Part shown: positions 1 to 10,500 of the stretch, piece by piece | Layout: every line of letters starts with the position of its first letter | Position numbering within the stretch: position 1 is the first letter of the stretch | DNA from: JABSOG01 sp041583135 | Lineage (GTDB): Bacteria; Pseudomonadota; Gammaproteobacteria; Enterobacterales; Alteromonadaceae | DNA length: 64,000 nucleotides | Direction: 5' to 3' | Assembly: GCA_041583135.1 (NCBI GenBank) | Contig: JBFHGJ010000006.1 | Location: 54,392-118,391 of the forward strand | The notes under the pieces: generated by a model | What the model was told of the DNA's origin: nothing | Database searches by the model: none | The model's input: only the letters and a program-made list of their open reading frames with translations | Translations under genes and position numbers: made by a program

Positions 1-3000
1 ACTGATAATGTGATGTTGAGTGATGGCCAATACATATTGCTGCTCACCGGTTTGAATTAGGCTGGCGCGGATCAGTTGGTCGGCGCTTAAATCAAACAAA
101 TATTGACCGTCCCGGCGTAAATGCTCTGCCAATTGAGCGTCACTGGCCTGAGCAAAATCCACCAAGGCCAATTCAAACGCCTCAATGGGATGGGTGGTTT
201 GCATCGGTTCGCCGTCAATCTCGACAAAACGCGTACGCAACACTTCATGACGAGCCAGTAACGCCTTATAGGCATGTTGTAATGCCGCGACGTTAAGTTC
301 GCCTGTGAGCGCGACATGGTAAGGAATGTTGTAAGTCGCCGAGCGGCCGTTTAGCTTATCGACCAGCCACAAGCCTTTTTGGCTGAATGACAAAGGTAAA
401 GGCTGTGCCCGCGAGGCAACGTCAATCACAGTCACCTCGGCAGCGACGCCATCATTGTTGAGGCGCAAGGATTCAATCAAATGCGCTTGGCTGGCAATGG
501 TATTGGCGTCAAACAGCTGTCTGACGCTTAAGTTGACGGCAAAACGGTCTTTGATCAAGCGATTGAGCTGAGCGACCAATAGCGAGTGCCCACCGGATTC
601 GAAAAAGCCCTGGTCGGCACTTAGCCTCTCGTGCTTAAGCAATTGTCGCCACAGCTCGGCCAATGCCAGCTGAATGTCGCCTGTCGGCGCCACATACGCC
701 GCCTGATGGATCTCATCAAGACCCGGCTGATAAAGCGCCTTGGTGTCTAGCTTACCATTGGCAGTCAAAGGCAGTTTATCCATGGCGATGAACGCCGCAG
801 GCACCATGTATGATGGTAACTTCTGGCTCAAAAATGCCCGTAGGCGTTTATCGTCGATATCATGCGAGGCAACATAATAGCCCAACAAATATTTGCTGCC
901 TTGCTGTTCACATAACAGCACTTTGGCTTCAACAATGCCGGAAAATTCCGCGATTTTGGCCGCAATTTCATCGGTTTCAATCCTAAAGCCACGAATTTTG
1001 ACCTGCTCATCTACCCGGGCGACAAAATCGACCACAGGGTTTTGGCCGCTATCTTGGGTCAACCTCACCAAGTCGCCAGTTCGATACCAACGCTGCTCGG
1101 TTTTACCTTCACTGCCGGGCAAGGTAATAAATTTTTCCGCCGTTGCTTGTTCAAGGTTTAGATAGCCCAGAGCAACGCCCTGCCCCGATACCAGCAGCTC
1201 ACCGGCAACGCCCAAAGGTTGGCGCTGCATAGCCTGATTGACGATGGCAAATTCAGTGGCGCTTACCGGCAAACCGATAGGAATAGCACGGTTGACATCA
1301 AAATCTCTTGGTACGGCGTAGTAACTGGTCAAGATGGTATTTTCAGTAGGTCCGTAGTGATTACAAACCACCACATCACTGTCCACATCGTAAAGCTGCC
1401 TAATCGCATTGCCGGGGAGCTTTTCACCGCCGACCACTATCATGCGTAGTCCGCTTTTACCTGATAAGGTCTGCACCCAGGCTTCAAACAAGGACGCGGT
1501 TAAGGTTAAAGTATTGATTTGATATTGCGCGATCATTTGCGCAATTAAAGTGAAATCTGGCTTATGCTCGGGATAAATCACCAAGCGACCGCCATGCAGC
1601 AATGGGCCAAAAATTTCAAGCACCGCCGCGTCAAAGGCGACATTAATGCTTTGCAACATCACAGTATCGCCGTCATACCCCATATCTGAGGGGTTGTGAA
1701 GCAATCGGGTCATCCCCTGATGGGCGACCAACACCCCTTTTGGTTGACCGGTAGAGCCTGAGGTATAGATGACATAGGCAATATCCTCAGGTGAAACTTG
1801 CGGCAATGTCAGCTGCAACGGCGCTGCGCTGCTCAGTTTTGCCCTTAGCTCAGCGCTATCGAGGCAAACCAATGCAATATTTAATGGCGCCAGACGCTCA
1901 GTCAAACATGACTCAGTTAATACCACGCTGACCCCAGCGTCATTGAGCATATAGCTCAGTCGCTCGTTTGGCTGCGCAGGGTCGAGTGGCACATACGCCG
2001 CGCCTGACTTAAATATCGCCAACATGGCCACAACCATCTGTGGACTCCGATCAAAGCACAACCCCAGTCGCTCCCCGGGTTTAACGCCTTGTTCAATCAG
2101 ATGCTGCGCCAGTTGATCTGACTGCTTATCAAGCTGCGCATAGCTCAAGCAGCTTTCTTGAGATTGGCACTTACCAATGAGCGCGACCTTGTCGCCAGCA
2201 GCCGCTGCACGCTGGGTAAACAAATGATGAATGCACTCACGCTTCTCAACTTCTTGATAAGGCAATAATGCACTTAATCCCTGCTCATCTTCAGCACTCA
2301 TCATTGGCAATGACATAATGCCCGATTGTGGAGCGCAAACGATGTTGCCAAGTAACGTCACAAAGCAGCGATTAAGCCGTTCAATAGTGGCTTGGGTAAA
2401 GATATCGCTGTTGTATTCCCACTCCAAACGAATGCCGTCGGCTTTTGGTACTGCGTTCAAGGTGATATCAAAACGCGAACTATCAGCAGGTGCAAGTACG
2501 GCTTGGGCGTCTACACCGCCTAAGTTGAGGGCAAAATCCTGGTTGTTTTGCAACACAAACATCACTTGAATGAGAGCCGAATAGGCACTGTTTCTTTCAG
2601 GGTTTAGGGTTTCAACCAAGCGTTCAAAAGGCAGCCCTGAATGCTCAAACGCCTCTAAAATGGTGGTTCTGTTACGCAACAATAAATCGCTAAACGCCGG
2701 GTTGTCAGATACATTGGTGCGTAAAACAACGGTATTGACGAAACACCCGACCAAATCGTTAAGCTGTGATAACGGTCTATTGGCAACCGGCGATCCCATC
2801 ACGATATCGCTATCACCACTAAAGCGGGCCAGCAAGACGGCAAAACAGCTTTGCAAGGTCATGAACAACGTGGCGTTGAAGGTCAAACCCAAGGAGGTCA
2901 AATCATTGACCAAACGCGCATCAAGCTCACCATAATAGCTATTGCCCCTTAGAGAAGGCTGAGAAGGCCGCTTACTGTCCAGCGGTAGATTGTGCACATC

Positions 3001-5466
3001 AGGTATATCGGCCAATTGCTCACGCCAATATGCCGAGTGTTTGGCCATTAGTGCCTCGTCGGCTTTGACAACTTCTTCTTGCTGCTGCCACAAACAATAG
3101 TCGCGATACTGAATCGACATTGGCTCAAGTACATTGTGGTCGTTTTGACCGTTGTAAAGTGCGGTCAACTCGTTGATCAGCAAGGCCACCGCCCAGCCGT
3201 CGGCAGCGATATGATGAACATTGATCAGCAACAACGATGACCGCTTAGAAAACTGATATAAACTGGCGCGCAGCATATAGTCGTGCTCTAAATCAAATAC
3301 CTGATTTTTCTCTTGTTTGAGCAGCGACTGAACCATTTCGTCGTGGGCAGCGGTTGTCGTCGCCGCCACTTGATGATTGAGTGCAAATGCGTCTGAGGCT
3401 TGCACCCGCTGAGTGACAACCCCGGTTGCATCACTATAAGTTGTACGCAAAATTTGATGGCGCTCAACCAAGCGTTTAAATGCCGTATTCAAACGCTCAA
3501 CATCGACAGCCCCACTGAGCAAATAGCCATAGACTATGTTGTAGCCGACATCCTGTTGATTAAGTTGTTGGTTAAACCAAAACCGTTGCTGGGTCGCCGA
3601 CAATGGCGCAAGTTGCTGTTCATCATGGCTTACAATCGCCGGCAAACTCGCTGTTTTGGCACTATTGTCGATGCGTTGCGCCATGGCACGGATGGTTTTG
3701 AGTTCGAGAATATCGCCAATGGTCAGGCTCACCGCAAAGGTGCTGGCGATAAGACCAATGAGTTTTGCAGCCAGCAATGAATGACCGCCAAGGGCGAGAA
3801 AATCGGCGCTCACACTGATCTGCTCAATATCCAGCAACTGCTGCCAAAGCGCGGCCAACTGGCTTTCAGTGTTTGTCTGAGGCGCCTGATAATCACCTTG
3901 GCGACTGTCGGCGGCGGTAGGTTTGGGGAATTTAGTTGGGTCTACCTTACCATTGGTATTCAGTGGCAGTTCGTTTAACACAACAATGGCAGAGGGGATC
4001 ATGTAACCCGGTAGTCTGCCCTCAAGATGGCAATATAAAGATTCGAGTAGCTCACCCTTATCCGCATTCCCAGTCTTTACATCGTCTTTAGACAACGCCG
4101 CAACATAGGCAACCAAGCTGTTGTCACCGTCATGTTCACGTTTAAACACCCAAGCGTCGGCAATGGCCGAATGGTTGCGAAGACAAGTCTGAATTTCCGA
4201 CAGTTCAATTCTAAAGCCACGAATTTTTACCTGCTTATCGACACGCTTAACAAACACCAATTGTCCGTCGTCACGGCGGTAAACCAAGTCACCGGTCTTA
4301 TAGACTCGGCGTGTGGTGCCATCTTTAGTGGTCAAGTCGATAAAGGTTTTGTGATTGAGTTCGTCGTTTTGCCAATAACCCAATGACAGCTGTTCGCCAC
4401 CTAAGTACAACTCACCGGTTTGGCCATCTTCGATTATATGTCCGTCGCCATCGAGCACATAGTCTTCAACGCCGCGCAAAGGTTCACCAATCGGCACTTG
4501 TCCGGTGTTTTTGACATCATTCAAATCGATTTCACCATAGGTGCTAAAGGCGGTGTTTTCAGTCGGGCCATAGGCGTTGATAAGGCGCTTTGGTCGTTGT
4601 CCGTTAAGCACCAATGTCACTGCGGCCAACGATGCTTTTTCGCCGGCAAACAACACCAAATCGACAGAGGCAAAGCAGTCCGGACACTCATGGGCGATGC
4701 GATTGAACAAGGCGGTGGTGACAAATAGGGTGTCGATTTTTGACTGTACCAGACAATCTTGCAAAGCCGCAGGCGTAAGCAGAGTTTCGGTATCGATAAC
4801 CACCAAGGTCGCACCATTGATTAAGGTGCCCCAAATCTCGAAGGTGGCGACATCAAACGACACACTAGAGGTATGAGCGACGATATTGCTTTGCGCAATT
4901 TTGGTATAGGGCTGATCTTTGGCCAAATTCACAATGGCATGATGACCAATCACCACCCCTTTTGGCACCCCACTGGTGCCTGAGGTATACATGATATAGG
5001 CGCGGTGTTGCTCGGGCGGAGACAACTCAACCGCTGGGTTCTCAGCGGATTGCTGTGACAACGCGGTTTTTAGCTCAGGTGCATTGAAATCGACAATGGT
5101 GGTATGTTCAAACGCTATGGTTTGTGCCGCACTTGAGAGGATCAGCTGCGCTTTGCTGTCGGCAACCATCATCGCCAATCGAGGTGCAGGGTTCATGGGA
5201 TCTAAAGGCAAATATTGCGCGCCGGTTTTCAATATCGCCAACATCACTATCACGGTATCGACCGAGCGAGTCATGTGCACCGCAACCGTTGCTTCAGGTG
5301 TCACCTGATGATGCTCGACCAAATAGTGAGCAAGTTGATTGGCTTGATGGTTTAATTGCTGATAAGTCAGCTCGAATGTCGCACTTTTGATGGCAATGTG
5401 GTTGGGAGTTGCAGCAGCTTGCGCCTCGACGCAAGTATGAACGTGTGAATAGACCGATGATCTCAC
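1..5466 (-). CDS. Non-ribosomal peptide synthetase, A-T-C-A-T-C..., 3' end outside the window
   Basis: An open frame of 1822 codons on the minus strand, still open at base 1. Domain order read from motifs: A1 (core YTSGTSGVPKG near residue 158), T1 (LGGHSLL near 560), C1 (from ~615, HHIAADG near 750), A2 (from ~1079, YTSGSTGQPKG near 1230), T2 (SGGHSLL near 1625), and C2 (from ~1690), cut inside its HHxxxDG motif. It starts with an A domain, so it is probably an initiation subunit loading an amino acid. Pocket residues by eye are D-V-F-F-L-A-A-A-F for A1 (hydrophobic substrate likely) and D-A-L-T-V-G-H-I-L for A2; neither matches a code I know. The start is GTG at 5466, preceded by AAAGGG; the in-frame stop is only five codons upstream and no upstream ATG exists. 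The upstream SyrP-like hydroxylase is the natural tailoring partner. Product unknown. Confidence 0.95.
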   Translation of the reverse strand, partial: MRSSVYSHVHTCVEAQAAATPNHIAIKSATFELTYQQLNHQANQLAHYLVEHHQVTPEATVAVHMTRSVDTVIVMLAILKTGAQYLPLDPMNPAPRLAMMVADSKAQLILSSAAQTIAFEHTTIVDFNAPELKTALSQQSAENPAVELSPPEQHRAYIMYTSGTSGVPKGVVIGHHAIVNLAKDQPYTKIAQSNIVAHTSSVSFDVATFEIWGTLINGATLVVIDTETLLTPAALQDCLVQSKIDTLFVTTALFNRIAHECPDCFASVDLVLFAGEKASLAAVTLVLNGQRPKRLINAYGPTENTAFSTYGEIDLNDVKNTGQVPIGEPLRGVEDYVLDGDGHIIEDGQTGELYLGGEQLSLGYWQNDELNHKTFIDLTTKDGTTRRVYKTGDLVYRRDDGQLVFVKRVDKQVKIRGFRIELSEIQTCLRNHSAIADAWVFKREHDGDNSLVAYVAALSKDDVKTGNADKGELLESLYCHLEGRLPGYMIPSAIVVLNELPLNTNGKVDPTKFPKPTAADSRQGDYQAPQTNTESQLAALWQQLLDIEQISVSADFLALGGHSLLAAKLIGLIASTFAVSLTIGDILELKTIRAMAQRIDNSAKTASLPAIVSHDEQQLAPLSATQQRFWFNQQLNQQDVGYNIVYGYLLSGAVDVERLNTAFKRLVERHQILRTTYSDATGVVTQRVQASDAFALNHQVAATTTAAHDEMVQSLLKQEKNQVFDLEHDYMLRASLYQFSKRSSLLLINVHHIAADGWAVALLINELTALYNGQNDHNVLEPMSIQYRDYCLWQQQEEVVKADEALMAKHSAYWREQLADIPDVHNLPLDSKRPSQPSLRGNSYYGELDARLVNDLTSLGLTFNATLFMTLQSCFAVLLARFSGDSDIVMGSPVANRPLSQLNDLVGCFVNTVVLRTNVSDNPAFSDLLLRNRTTILEAFEHSGLPFERLVETLNPERNSAYSALIQVMFVLQNNQDFALNLGGVDAQAVLAPADSSRFDITLNAVPKADGIRLEWEYNSDIFTQATIERLNRCFVTLLGNIVCAPQSGIMSLPMMSAEDEQGLSALLPYQEVEKRECIHHLFTQRAAAAGDKVALIGKCQSQESCLSYAQLDKQSDQLAQHLIEQGVKPGERLGLCFDRSPQMVVAMLAIFKSGAAYVPLDPAQPNERLSYMLNDAGVSVVLTESCLTERLAPLNIALVCLDSAELRAKLSSAAPLQLTLPQVSPEDIAYVIYTSGSTGQPKGVLVAHQGMTRLLHNPSDMGYDGDTVMLQSINVAFDAAVLEIFGPLLHGGRLVIYPEHKPDFTLIAQMIAQYQINTLTLTASLFEAWVQTLSGKSGLRMIVVGGEKLPGNAIRQLYDVDSDVVVCNHYGPTENTILTSYYAVPRDFDVNRAIPIGLPVSATEFAIVNQAMQRQPLGVAGELLVSGQGVALGYLNLEQATAEKFITLPGSEGKTEQRWYRTGDLVRLTQDSGQNPVVDFVARVDEQVKIRGFRIETDEIAAKIAEFSGIVEAKVLLCEQQGSKYLLGYYVASHDIDDKRLRAFLSQKLPSYMVPAAFIAMDKLPLTANGKLDTKALYQPGLDEIHQAAYVAPTGDIQLALAELWRQLLKHERLSADQGFFESGGHSLLVAQLNRLIKDRFAVNLSVRQLFDANTIASQAHLIESLRLNNDGVAAEVTVIDVASRAQPLPLSFSQKGLWLVDKLNGRSATYNIPYHVALTGELNVAALQHAYKALLARHEVLRTRFVEIDGEPMQTTHPIEAFELALVDFAQASDAQLAEHLRRDGQYLFDLSADQLIRASLIQTGEQQYVLAITQHHIIS

Positions 5467-5626
5467 AATGATAACCCTTTATAAAAATTTCCAATTCAAC
5501 TTCAATTCAGCCAAGGCCCTGACATCCTAGTGTGCAGTGACACTCTGACGCCCCCGCTAAATGAACGAGTTGCAACAATCATTTAACATGACTTAACTTC
5601 GATTGTCGCGCAGTTTATAGTGACGC

Positions 5627-5656
5627 AGTATATTTTAGACTAACCGCCAAAGTCAA
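5627..5656 (-). promoter_or_regulatory. Candidate sigma70 promoter of the NRPS gene
   Basis: On the minus strand TTGACT (5651-5656) is followed after 18 bp by TATACT (5627-5632). This would give a leader of about 155 nt before the GTG start at 5466. It rests on two good hexamers only; spacing is one base longer than ideal. Confidence 0.4.
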
Positions 5657-5657
5657 T

Positions 5658-5788
5658 GTTCAGGTACATTATTTAACCAAATAAAAAGGTAACTAATTAT
5701 ATTTCAATTAATTAGCAATTATAAAAACTGCCATCTGATTGATTCACAGACATAAATGGTCACTCGGTGGCACATCGTTCAGGTACAT
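5658..5788. repeat. Pair of 12-bp direct repeats GTTCAGGTACAT
   Basis: GTTCAGGTACAT occurs at 5658-5669, immediately upstream of the candidate NRPS -35 box, and again at 5777-5788. Same orientation, 119 bp offset. It could be a pair of activator sites for the NRPS promoter; function is inferred from position only. Confidence 0.45.
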
Positions 5789-5849
5789 GCCACACTCGCA
5801 ACCAATTACACTCGGTTAATATTTGTTAACATTTAGCGGTTAGCGCCAA

Positions 5850-6815
5850 TTACGCATGCTCGGGCATATCGCCCATGGTAACGACGACCTTTCTCTCACC
5901 GGTAAAAGGCTTGCGACCGTGTGCTACGCGGTAGTTGTCTACCAACAGCACATCACCCATTTGCCAGTCAAAACATACCTCGCATTGCTCGTAGGCTTGG
6001 CGGATATTGTCTATATAGGCATCGGGAATTGTCGAACCGTCGCCAAACAGCGTCAAATAGGGGAATTCATTGAGCGAGAACGTTGCAGACATATAATCAA
6101 AATAGGCTTGAGGCAGGCTTGAGGTATGCCAAAACGCCACATGATTCAACCACAATTCATCACCACTTAGCGGGTGATTGTGAATGGCTTTGCGAACCTG
6201 AGTGGTTCTCACATGCTTAGGCTTTACCAGCTCAAAGTCAATCTGACGGTTTTGACAGTCGAGCTTAATTGCCTCGAGATCTTCTGTACCAAATCCGGCT
6301 TTAATGGTGGGGCCAAAACCGCCACCGAAGTTACGGATCAGTTTCCAACCATTTTTGGCCTTAAACTCAGCCACAATTTCAGGATCAATATGGCTTAGCA
6401 CCTTTTGCACATCGACAATCTGGGTTTGTCCGCCAGTTTGCGGCGGCTGTAGGCAACAAAATATCACCACATCTGGCATATTGATTTCGTAGGACAATTC
6501 GTTGTGGAGCTTGATTTCCTGATCAGGCGGAAATTCGGTGGAGGTGGCAATTTTTTTACTTAACTGCTTACGTGGTGTGGCCCCACCAACATAGGCTGCT
6601 ACCTGCCCAAGGGCAACGCTGACAAAACCATCAAACGAGCGTAAATCGTTTATCGCGAAATTGCGAAACAATACGGCGCCATGGGCGAGTAACTGTTGGC
6701 GCACATCACTTTGATTTTGTTCAAACCACTGAGGTAGCGATTCATTTTGTGCCTGACTTTCATAGACCAAAGGCAATTTGACTTCATTGTCAAAAAACTT
6801 CATTTTCATACTCAT
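5850..6815 (-). CDS. TauD/TfdA-family Fe(II)/2-oxoglutarate dioxygenase, SyrP-like
   Basis: 321 aa, the usual length for this family. The facial triad is visible as H104-N-E106 (in LHNELSY) and a distal H299, with R308 placed to bind the 2-oxoglutarate carboxylate. The HxE form, rather than HxD, followed by SY(E) and the PPQTGGQT segment, is typical of the SyrP/clavaminate-synthase-like group. SyrP hydroxylates the beta-carbon of an amino acid held on an NRPS carrier protein, so a similar role on a residue loaded by the downstream NRPS is likely. It has no signal peptide and should be cytoplasmic. The start at 6815 has no strong Shine-Dalgarno; Met3 and Met5 are alternatives. Substrate unknown. 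Confidence 0.88.
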   Translation of the reverse strand: MSMKMKFFDNEVKLPLVYESQAQNESLPQWFEQNQSDVRQQLLAHGAVLFRNFAINDLRSFDGFVSVALGQVAAYVGGATPRKQLSKKIATSTEFPPDQEIKLHNELSYEINMPDVVIFCCLQPPQTGGQTQIVDVQKVLSHIDPEIVAEFKAKNGWKLIRNFGGGFGPTIKAGFGTEDLEAIKLDCQNRQIDFELVKPKHVRTTQVRKAIHNHPLSGDELWLNHVAFWHTSSLPQAYFDYMSATFSLNEFPYLTLFGDGSTIPDAYIDNIRQAYEQCEVCFDWQMGDVLLVDNYRVAHGRKPFTGERKVVVTMGDMPEHA

Positions 6816-7124
6816 AAGACCATTTGGTTAACAACTTATTTAAGATACCTGTTTTGGCAGTGACATTGCAAGTGGTAAAAATTAAGCGACATAGAGCTGT
6901 CACCACTCGACGAGAAAGACGATGTGAAGCAGCTAAAGTGCATCAGCCTGCGCTAACACAGGTTCAATCTCAACTCGCCATGTAATCCCTTGTAATGTCT
7001 TTTACCCTTTGTGCCCGCTAGCATGATCTCAAGCTTCAACGCTACAACACCTTAAATGCTTTAGCGGGCAGTTTGAAGTGATGTTAATTTTAGGTAAAAA
7101 CAATAGACGATAAGGAAAAAGACT
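6816..7124. other. Divergent intergenic region
   Basis: 309 bp between the hydroxylase gene (minus) and the 104-aa orphan gene (plus). It must hold promoters for both. The only structure seen is a 9-bp perfect inverted repeat at 7012-7070, listed separately. An isolated AAGATA at 6842-6847 resembles a half-site of the indC operator but has no partner. Confidence 0.5.
7012..7070. repeat. Inverted repeat TGCCCGCTA / TAGCGGGCA
   Basis: TGCCCGCTA at 7012-7020 and its exact reverse complement TAGCGGGCA at 7062-7070, 41 bp apart. The match continues as GCA / TGC inside the arms after a 2-nt bulge. It sits about 55 bp upstream of the 104-aa gene and has no T-tract, so it looks more like a paired operator or an mRNA leader structure than a terminator. 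Confidence 0.5.
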
Positions 7125-7439
7125 ATGGCAAACTTCACAGTAAAATTGACTGACCTAACAGTAAAAGCTTGGTTTCCACCGACGCAGCCCCTTGAAGAAC
7201 CACTGATTGAAAATGCGACCGGCACCTACACCGCCAGTATTTTCGGCACCAGTGTCGGATACTATCTTCAAGTTGACCACGGCACCCGCGTCAATCCGCT
7301 GCGCCTTGGCCAGCCAGTGGTCGCCGTCGGTAAAGACCCCGAAGGTAAATGGGTCACCAGCGAAGTGCTTGAAACCACTGATACCGGCGAAGTTGCGATG
7401 TTCAAAGGCCCCTATGAAGCGGCCATTAAACACAGCTAA
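7125..7439 (+). CDS. Orphan protein of 104 aa, function unknown
   Basis: The start ATG is preceded by AAGGAAA at good spacing, and the gene ends before a hairpin terminator, so it is probably a real single-gene unit. The protein is small and soluble with no signal peptide, no membrane segment and no cysteine. It is rich in Val, Thr, Pro and Gly, with a pattern of short beta strands (for example FTVKLTDLTVKAW and the VVAVGKDPEGKWV hairpin). I do not recognise the family. It lies between the SyrP-like hydroxylase and the repeat protein, but there is no evidence tying it to peptide synthesis. Confidence 0.75.
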   Translation: MANFTVKLTDLTVKAWFPPTQPLEEPLIENATGTYTASIFGTSVGYYLQVDHGTRVNPLRLGQPVVAVGKDPEGKWVTSEVLETTDTGEVAMFKGPYEAAIKHS

Positions 7440-7453
7440 CAGCGTATCAAAGT

Positions 7454-7478
7454 GGGGAGCCAATCGCTTTGACTCCCC
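7454..7478 (+). terminator. Hairpin terminator between converging genes
   Basis: GGGGAG (7454-7459) pairs with CTCCCC (7473-7478), with a CAA/TTG inner pairing. It is followed on the plus strand by a T-rich stretch ending in CTTTTT near 7495. It could serve both the 104-aa gene and the converging repeat-protein gene. Confidence 0.55.
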
Positions 7479-7509
7479 TACTCTTTGCGCCTTTTTCACC
7501 CTCTGCCTA

Positions 7510-10500
7510 CTATTTTACGATACAGGCTTTACCAGCCACACCAAGGGTAACAGATGGATCACAAAACTGTGGTTCATTGACCAATGTCCCTAATACACTG
7601 TAACTTCTCATGCTGATGCTGGCGCTGCCACATTGGCCTCCTGAACTTTTAGCAGACCAGAAAGTTCTTTGACCACCAGTTTCTTCAACCTGCGTTGGTA
7701 GACCGCCGTTGTAGTCGGAGTGGTTGACAAAGTAGAAGGTAGTGCCCGCTCTGTTGGTGTAGGTTTTTCTGCCATAGTCGCTAACAAAGCCAGGCCCTGA
7801 ACAATCGCTGCTTTGGTAGTAAACCGAGCTAGGAGAATACTTGCCACAATCAAGCTCACTTAATCCCTGCACTTGGCCAGTATCGATATCCGAGTAGATC
7901 AATCCTTGGCAGTTAGCTGACAGCGCATTGAGGAAATAACCTACTTTGGTTACGCCGTCAGCCTTATATACTGTCAACCGACCGCTCTGTGCTATCGCGT
8001 TAACTTGAGCATCCACATAGTCTATCGATGCCAAAGGCGCTGTTGCATTGCTAATGGCAGTATTGGTGCTGGTTACTGTTGCCATATCGTAAGTCGCAGT
8101 TGCGATCGCGCTATTCATCGACGTGGAAGAAACTAGGCCATTGGTTTTGCTATCAACATAGCTGGTCGAAGCCAAGCCATTGGTTTTAGTATCAACATAA
8201 CTGGTTGAAGCCAAGCCATTGGTTTTACCATCAACATAACTGGTCGAAGCCAAGCCTGTGGTTTTAGTATCAACATAATTGGTTGAAGCCAAGCCCGTGG
8301 TTTTAGTATCAACATAACTGGTTGAAGCCAGACCACTGGTTTTGGTATCAACATAACTGGTTGAAGCCAGACCACTGGTTTTGGTATCGACATAGCCAGT
8401 GGTTGCAAGACCACTGGTTTTGGTATCGACATAACCGGTCGTCGCCATACCTTGAGTTGCCGTACTCACTGAGTTGTCAACATAGCCAGTGGTTGCAAGA
8501 CCGCTGGTTTTGGTATCGACATAGCCAGTGGTTGCAAGACCGCTGGTTTTGGTATCCACATAGCCAGTTGTTGCAAGGCCACTGGTTTTGGTATCGACAT
8601 AGCCAGTGGTTGCAAGGCCACTGGTTTTGGTATCTACATAGCCAGTGGTTGCAAGGCCACTGGTTTTGGTATCCACATAGCTGGTTGAAGCCAGACCATT
8701 GGTTTTGGTATCGACATAACCAGTCGTCGCCATACCTTGAGTTGCCGTACTCACTGAGTTGTCAACATAGCCAGTGGTTGCAAGGCCACTGGTTTTGGTA
8801 TCGACATAACCGGTCGTCGCCATACCTTGAGTTGCTGTGCTCACTGAGTTGTCAACATAGCCAGTTGAAGCCAGACCACTGGTTTTAGTATCAACGTAGC
8901 CAGTTGAAGCCAGACCACTGGTTTTAGTATCAACGTAGCTTGTCGTCGCCATACCTTGAGTTGCGGTGCTAACGGAGTTATCAACATAACTGGTAGACGC
9001 CAAATTCTGCGTGGCAGTGGTAATTGCCGCATTGGTGCCGGTTACGGTTGCCATATCGGCAGTGGCGGTCTGAATCGCCGCTGTTGTACCGGTCACCGTC
9101 GCCATATCTGTAGTAGCAGTAGCAATCGCATTATTCATGGCTGTTAAAGTGGCCATATCAGTCGTTGCAGTTTGAATCGCTGTGGTGGTGCCGGTTACCG
9201 TTGCCATATCGGTAGTAGCCGTGGCTATGGCATCATTCATCACCGTTAAGGTCGCCATATCTGCTGTGGCATCTTGAATTGCCGTTGTAGTGCCAGTAAC
9301 CGTAGCCATATCGGTCGTGGCTGTTGCAATGGCATTGTTCATTGCCGTTAGCGTTGCCATATCCGTTGTGGCAGTAGTAATTGCCGCGTTGGTGCCAGTT
9401 ACCGTTGCCATATCGGTCGTAGCTGTTGCAATGGCGTTATTCATCGCCGTTAGTGTCGCCATATCTGTGGTGGCGGTTTGAATGGCGGCATTGGTGCCGG
9501 TAACCGTTGCCATATCGGTCGTAGCTGTTGCAATGGCGTTATTCATCGCCGTTAGTGTCGCCATATCCGTGGTGGCGGTTTGAATGGCGGCATTGGTGCC
9601 GGTAACCGTTGCCATATCGGTCGTAGCTGTTGCAATGGCATTATTCATTGCCGTTACCGTCGCCATATCTGTGGTGGCGGTGCTGATTGCGGTGTTGGTA
9701 GCGGTAACGGTGGCCATATCAGTCGTGGCCGTCGAAATGGCGTTGTTCATCGCTGTCAGTGTCGCCATATCGCTTGTGGCATTGGCGGTTAGGTTATCAA
9801 CGTAGTTTTTGGTGGTCAGGTGATTGGCCACTATCGGTTCTGCGGCAATAACATTGCCGGCGACATCCAGCGCGGCCATCGGCGCAGGGTTACCAATACC
9901 TACATTGACGGCAGTGGTCACCTGTCCTGCACCATCAGTCCATGACGATGTGCCCGGATCACCGGTTTGACCTTTAATATTGGTTGAGAAATTCCAGCCC
10001 GCCGCAGTCTTTTGATAAACGTCGGCACTGGCAACATCAAGATACATATCGCCTTCTAAACCATCGGCGTCATTGGGCACACCATTACCGGTAAACCATC
10101 TTGAGGTAGCCCCACTACCGGTTGTTGGGGTGTAATAAATAAAGTTCTTAGTGACGGTTGTCGTTTTGCCATTTGCACCAGCGGTAAATTCCTCTACAGA
10201 TACCTCAACGGTGTGTGTACCGTCGGTTAGCGCAGGAATTGGACAAGAAATCGAGCTATCGGTCTTGATACAGTTGGCTTCGGCAATAATAGTGCCGTCA
10301 TATTTCACTTCCACTTTCCCGATCCCGGATTCATCCGAGTAGTATGCGGTGATTTCACTCGGGCCTTCGCCGAGGTAAAAATCACTGGCCGGCGTGGCAA
10401 TGGTCACCTCTGGTGGCAACACGTCGGTGGAATTTCCTGCACTATCGACGTTGAGGATAAGCTGCGGCGCATCGGCGCTTTCTCTGCTAGCTAGGGTCAA

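Larger units (their letters stand above)
5467..5849. other. Intergenic region between hydroxylase gene and NRPS
   Basis: 383 bp without a credible gene. It is AT-rich and holds a promoter-like pair for the NRPS and two copies of a 12-bp direct repeat, both listed separately. No clear terminator for the hydroxylase gene was seen, so read-through into the NRPS is possible. Confidence 0.6.

Noticed and set aside
6842..6847. AAGATA upstream of the SyrP-like gene as another copy of the indC operator
   Set aside because: Only a half-site; the expected TATCTT arm at the right spacing is absent and no second or third palindrome exists.
8130..8999. Regular 39-bp repeats as a CRISPR array
   Set aside because: Units are contiguous with no unique spacers, stay in frame and encode a protein motif.
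8322..9805. Open frames on the plus strand through the repeat region (up to 188 codons)
   Set aside because: They are mirror products of the tandem repeats in the real minus-strand gene, with no ribosome sites and Trp/Tyr-His-rich nonsense composition.
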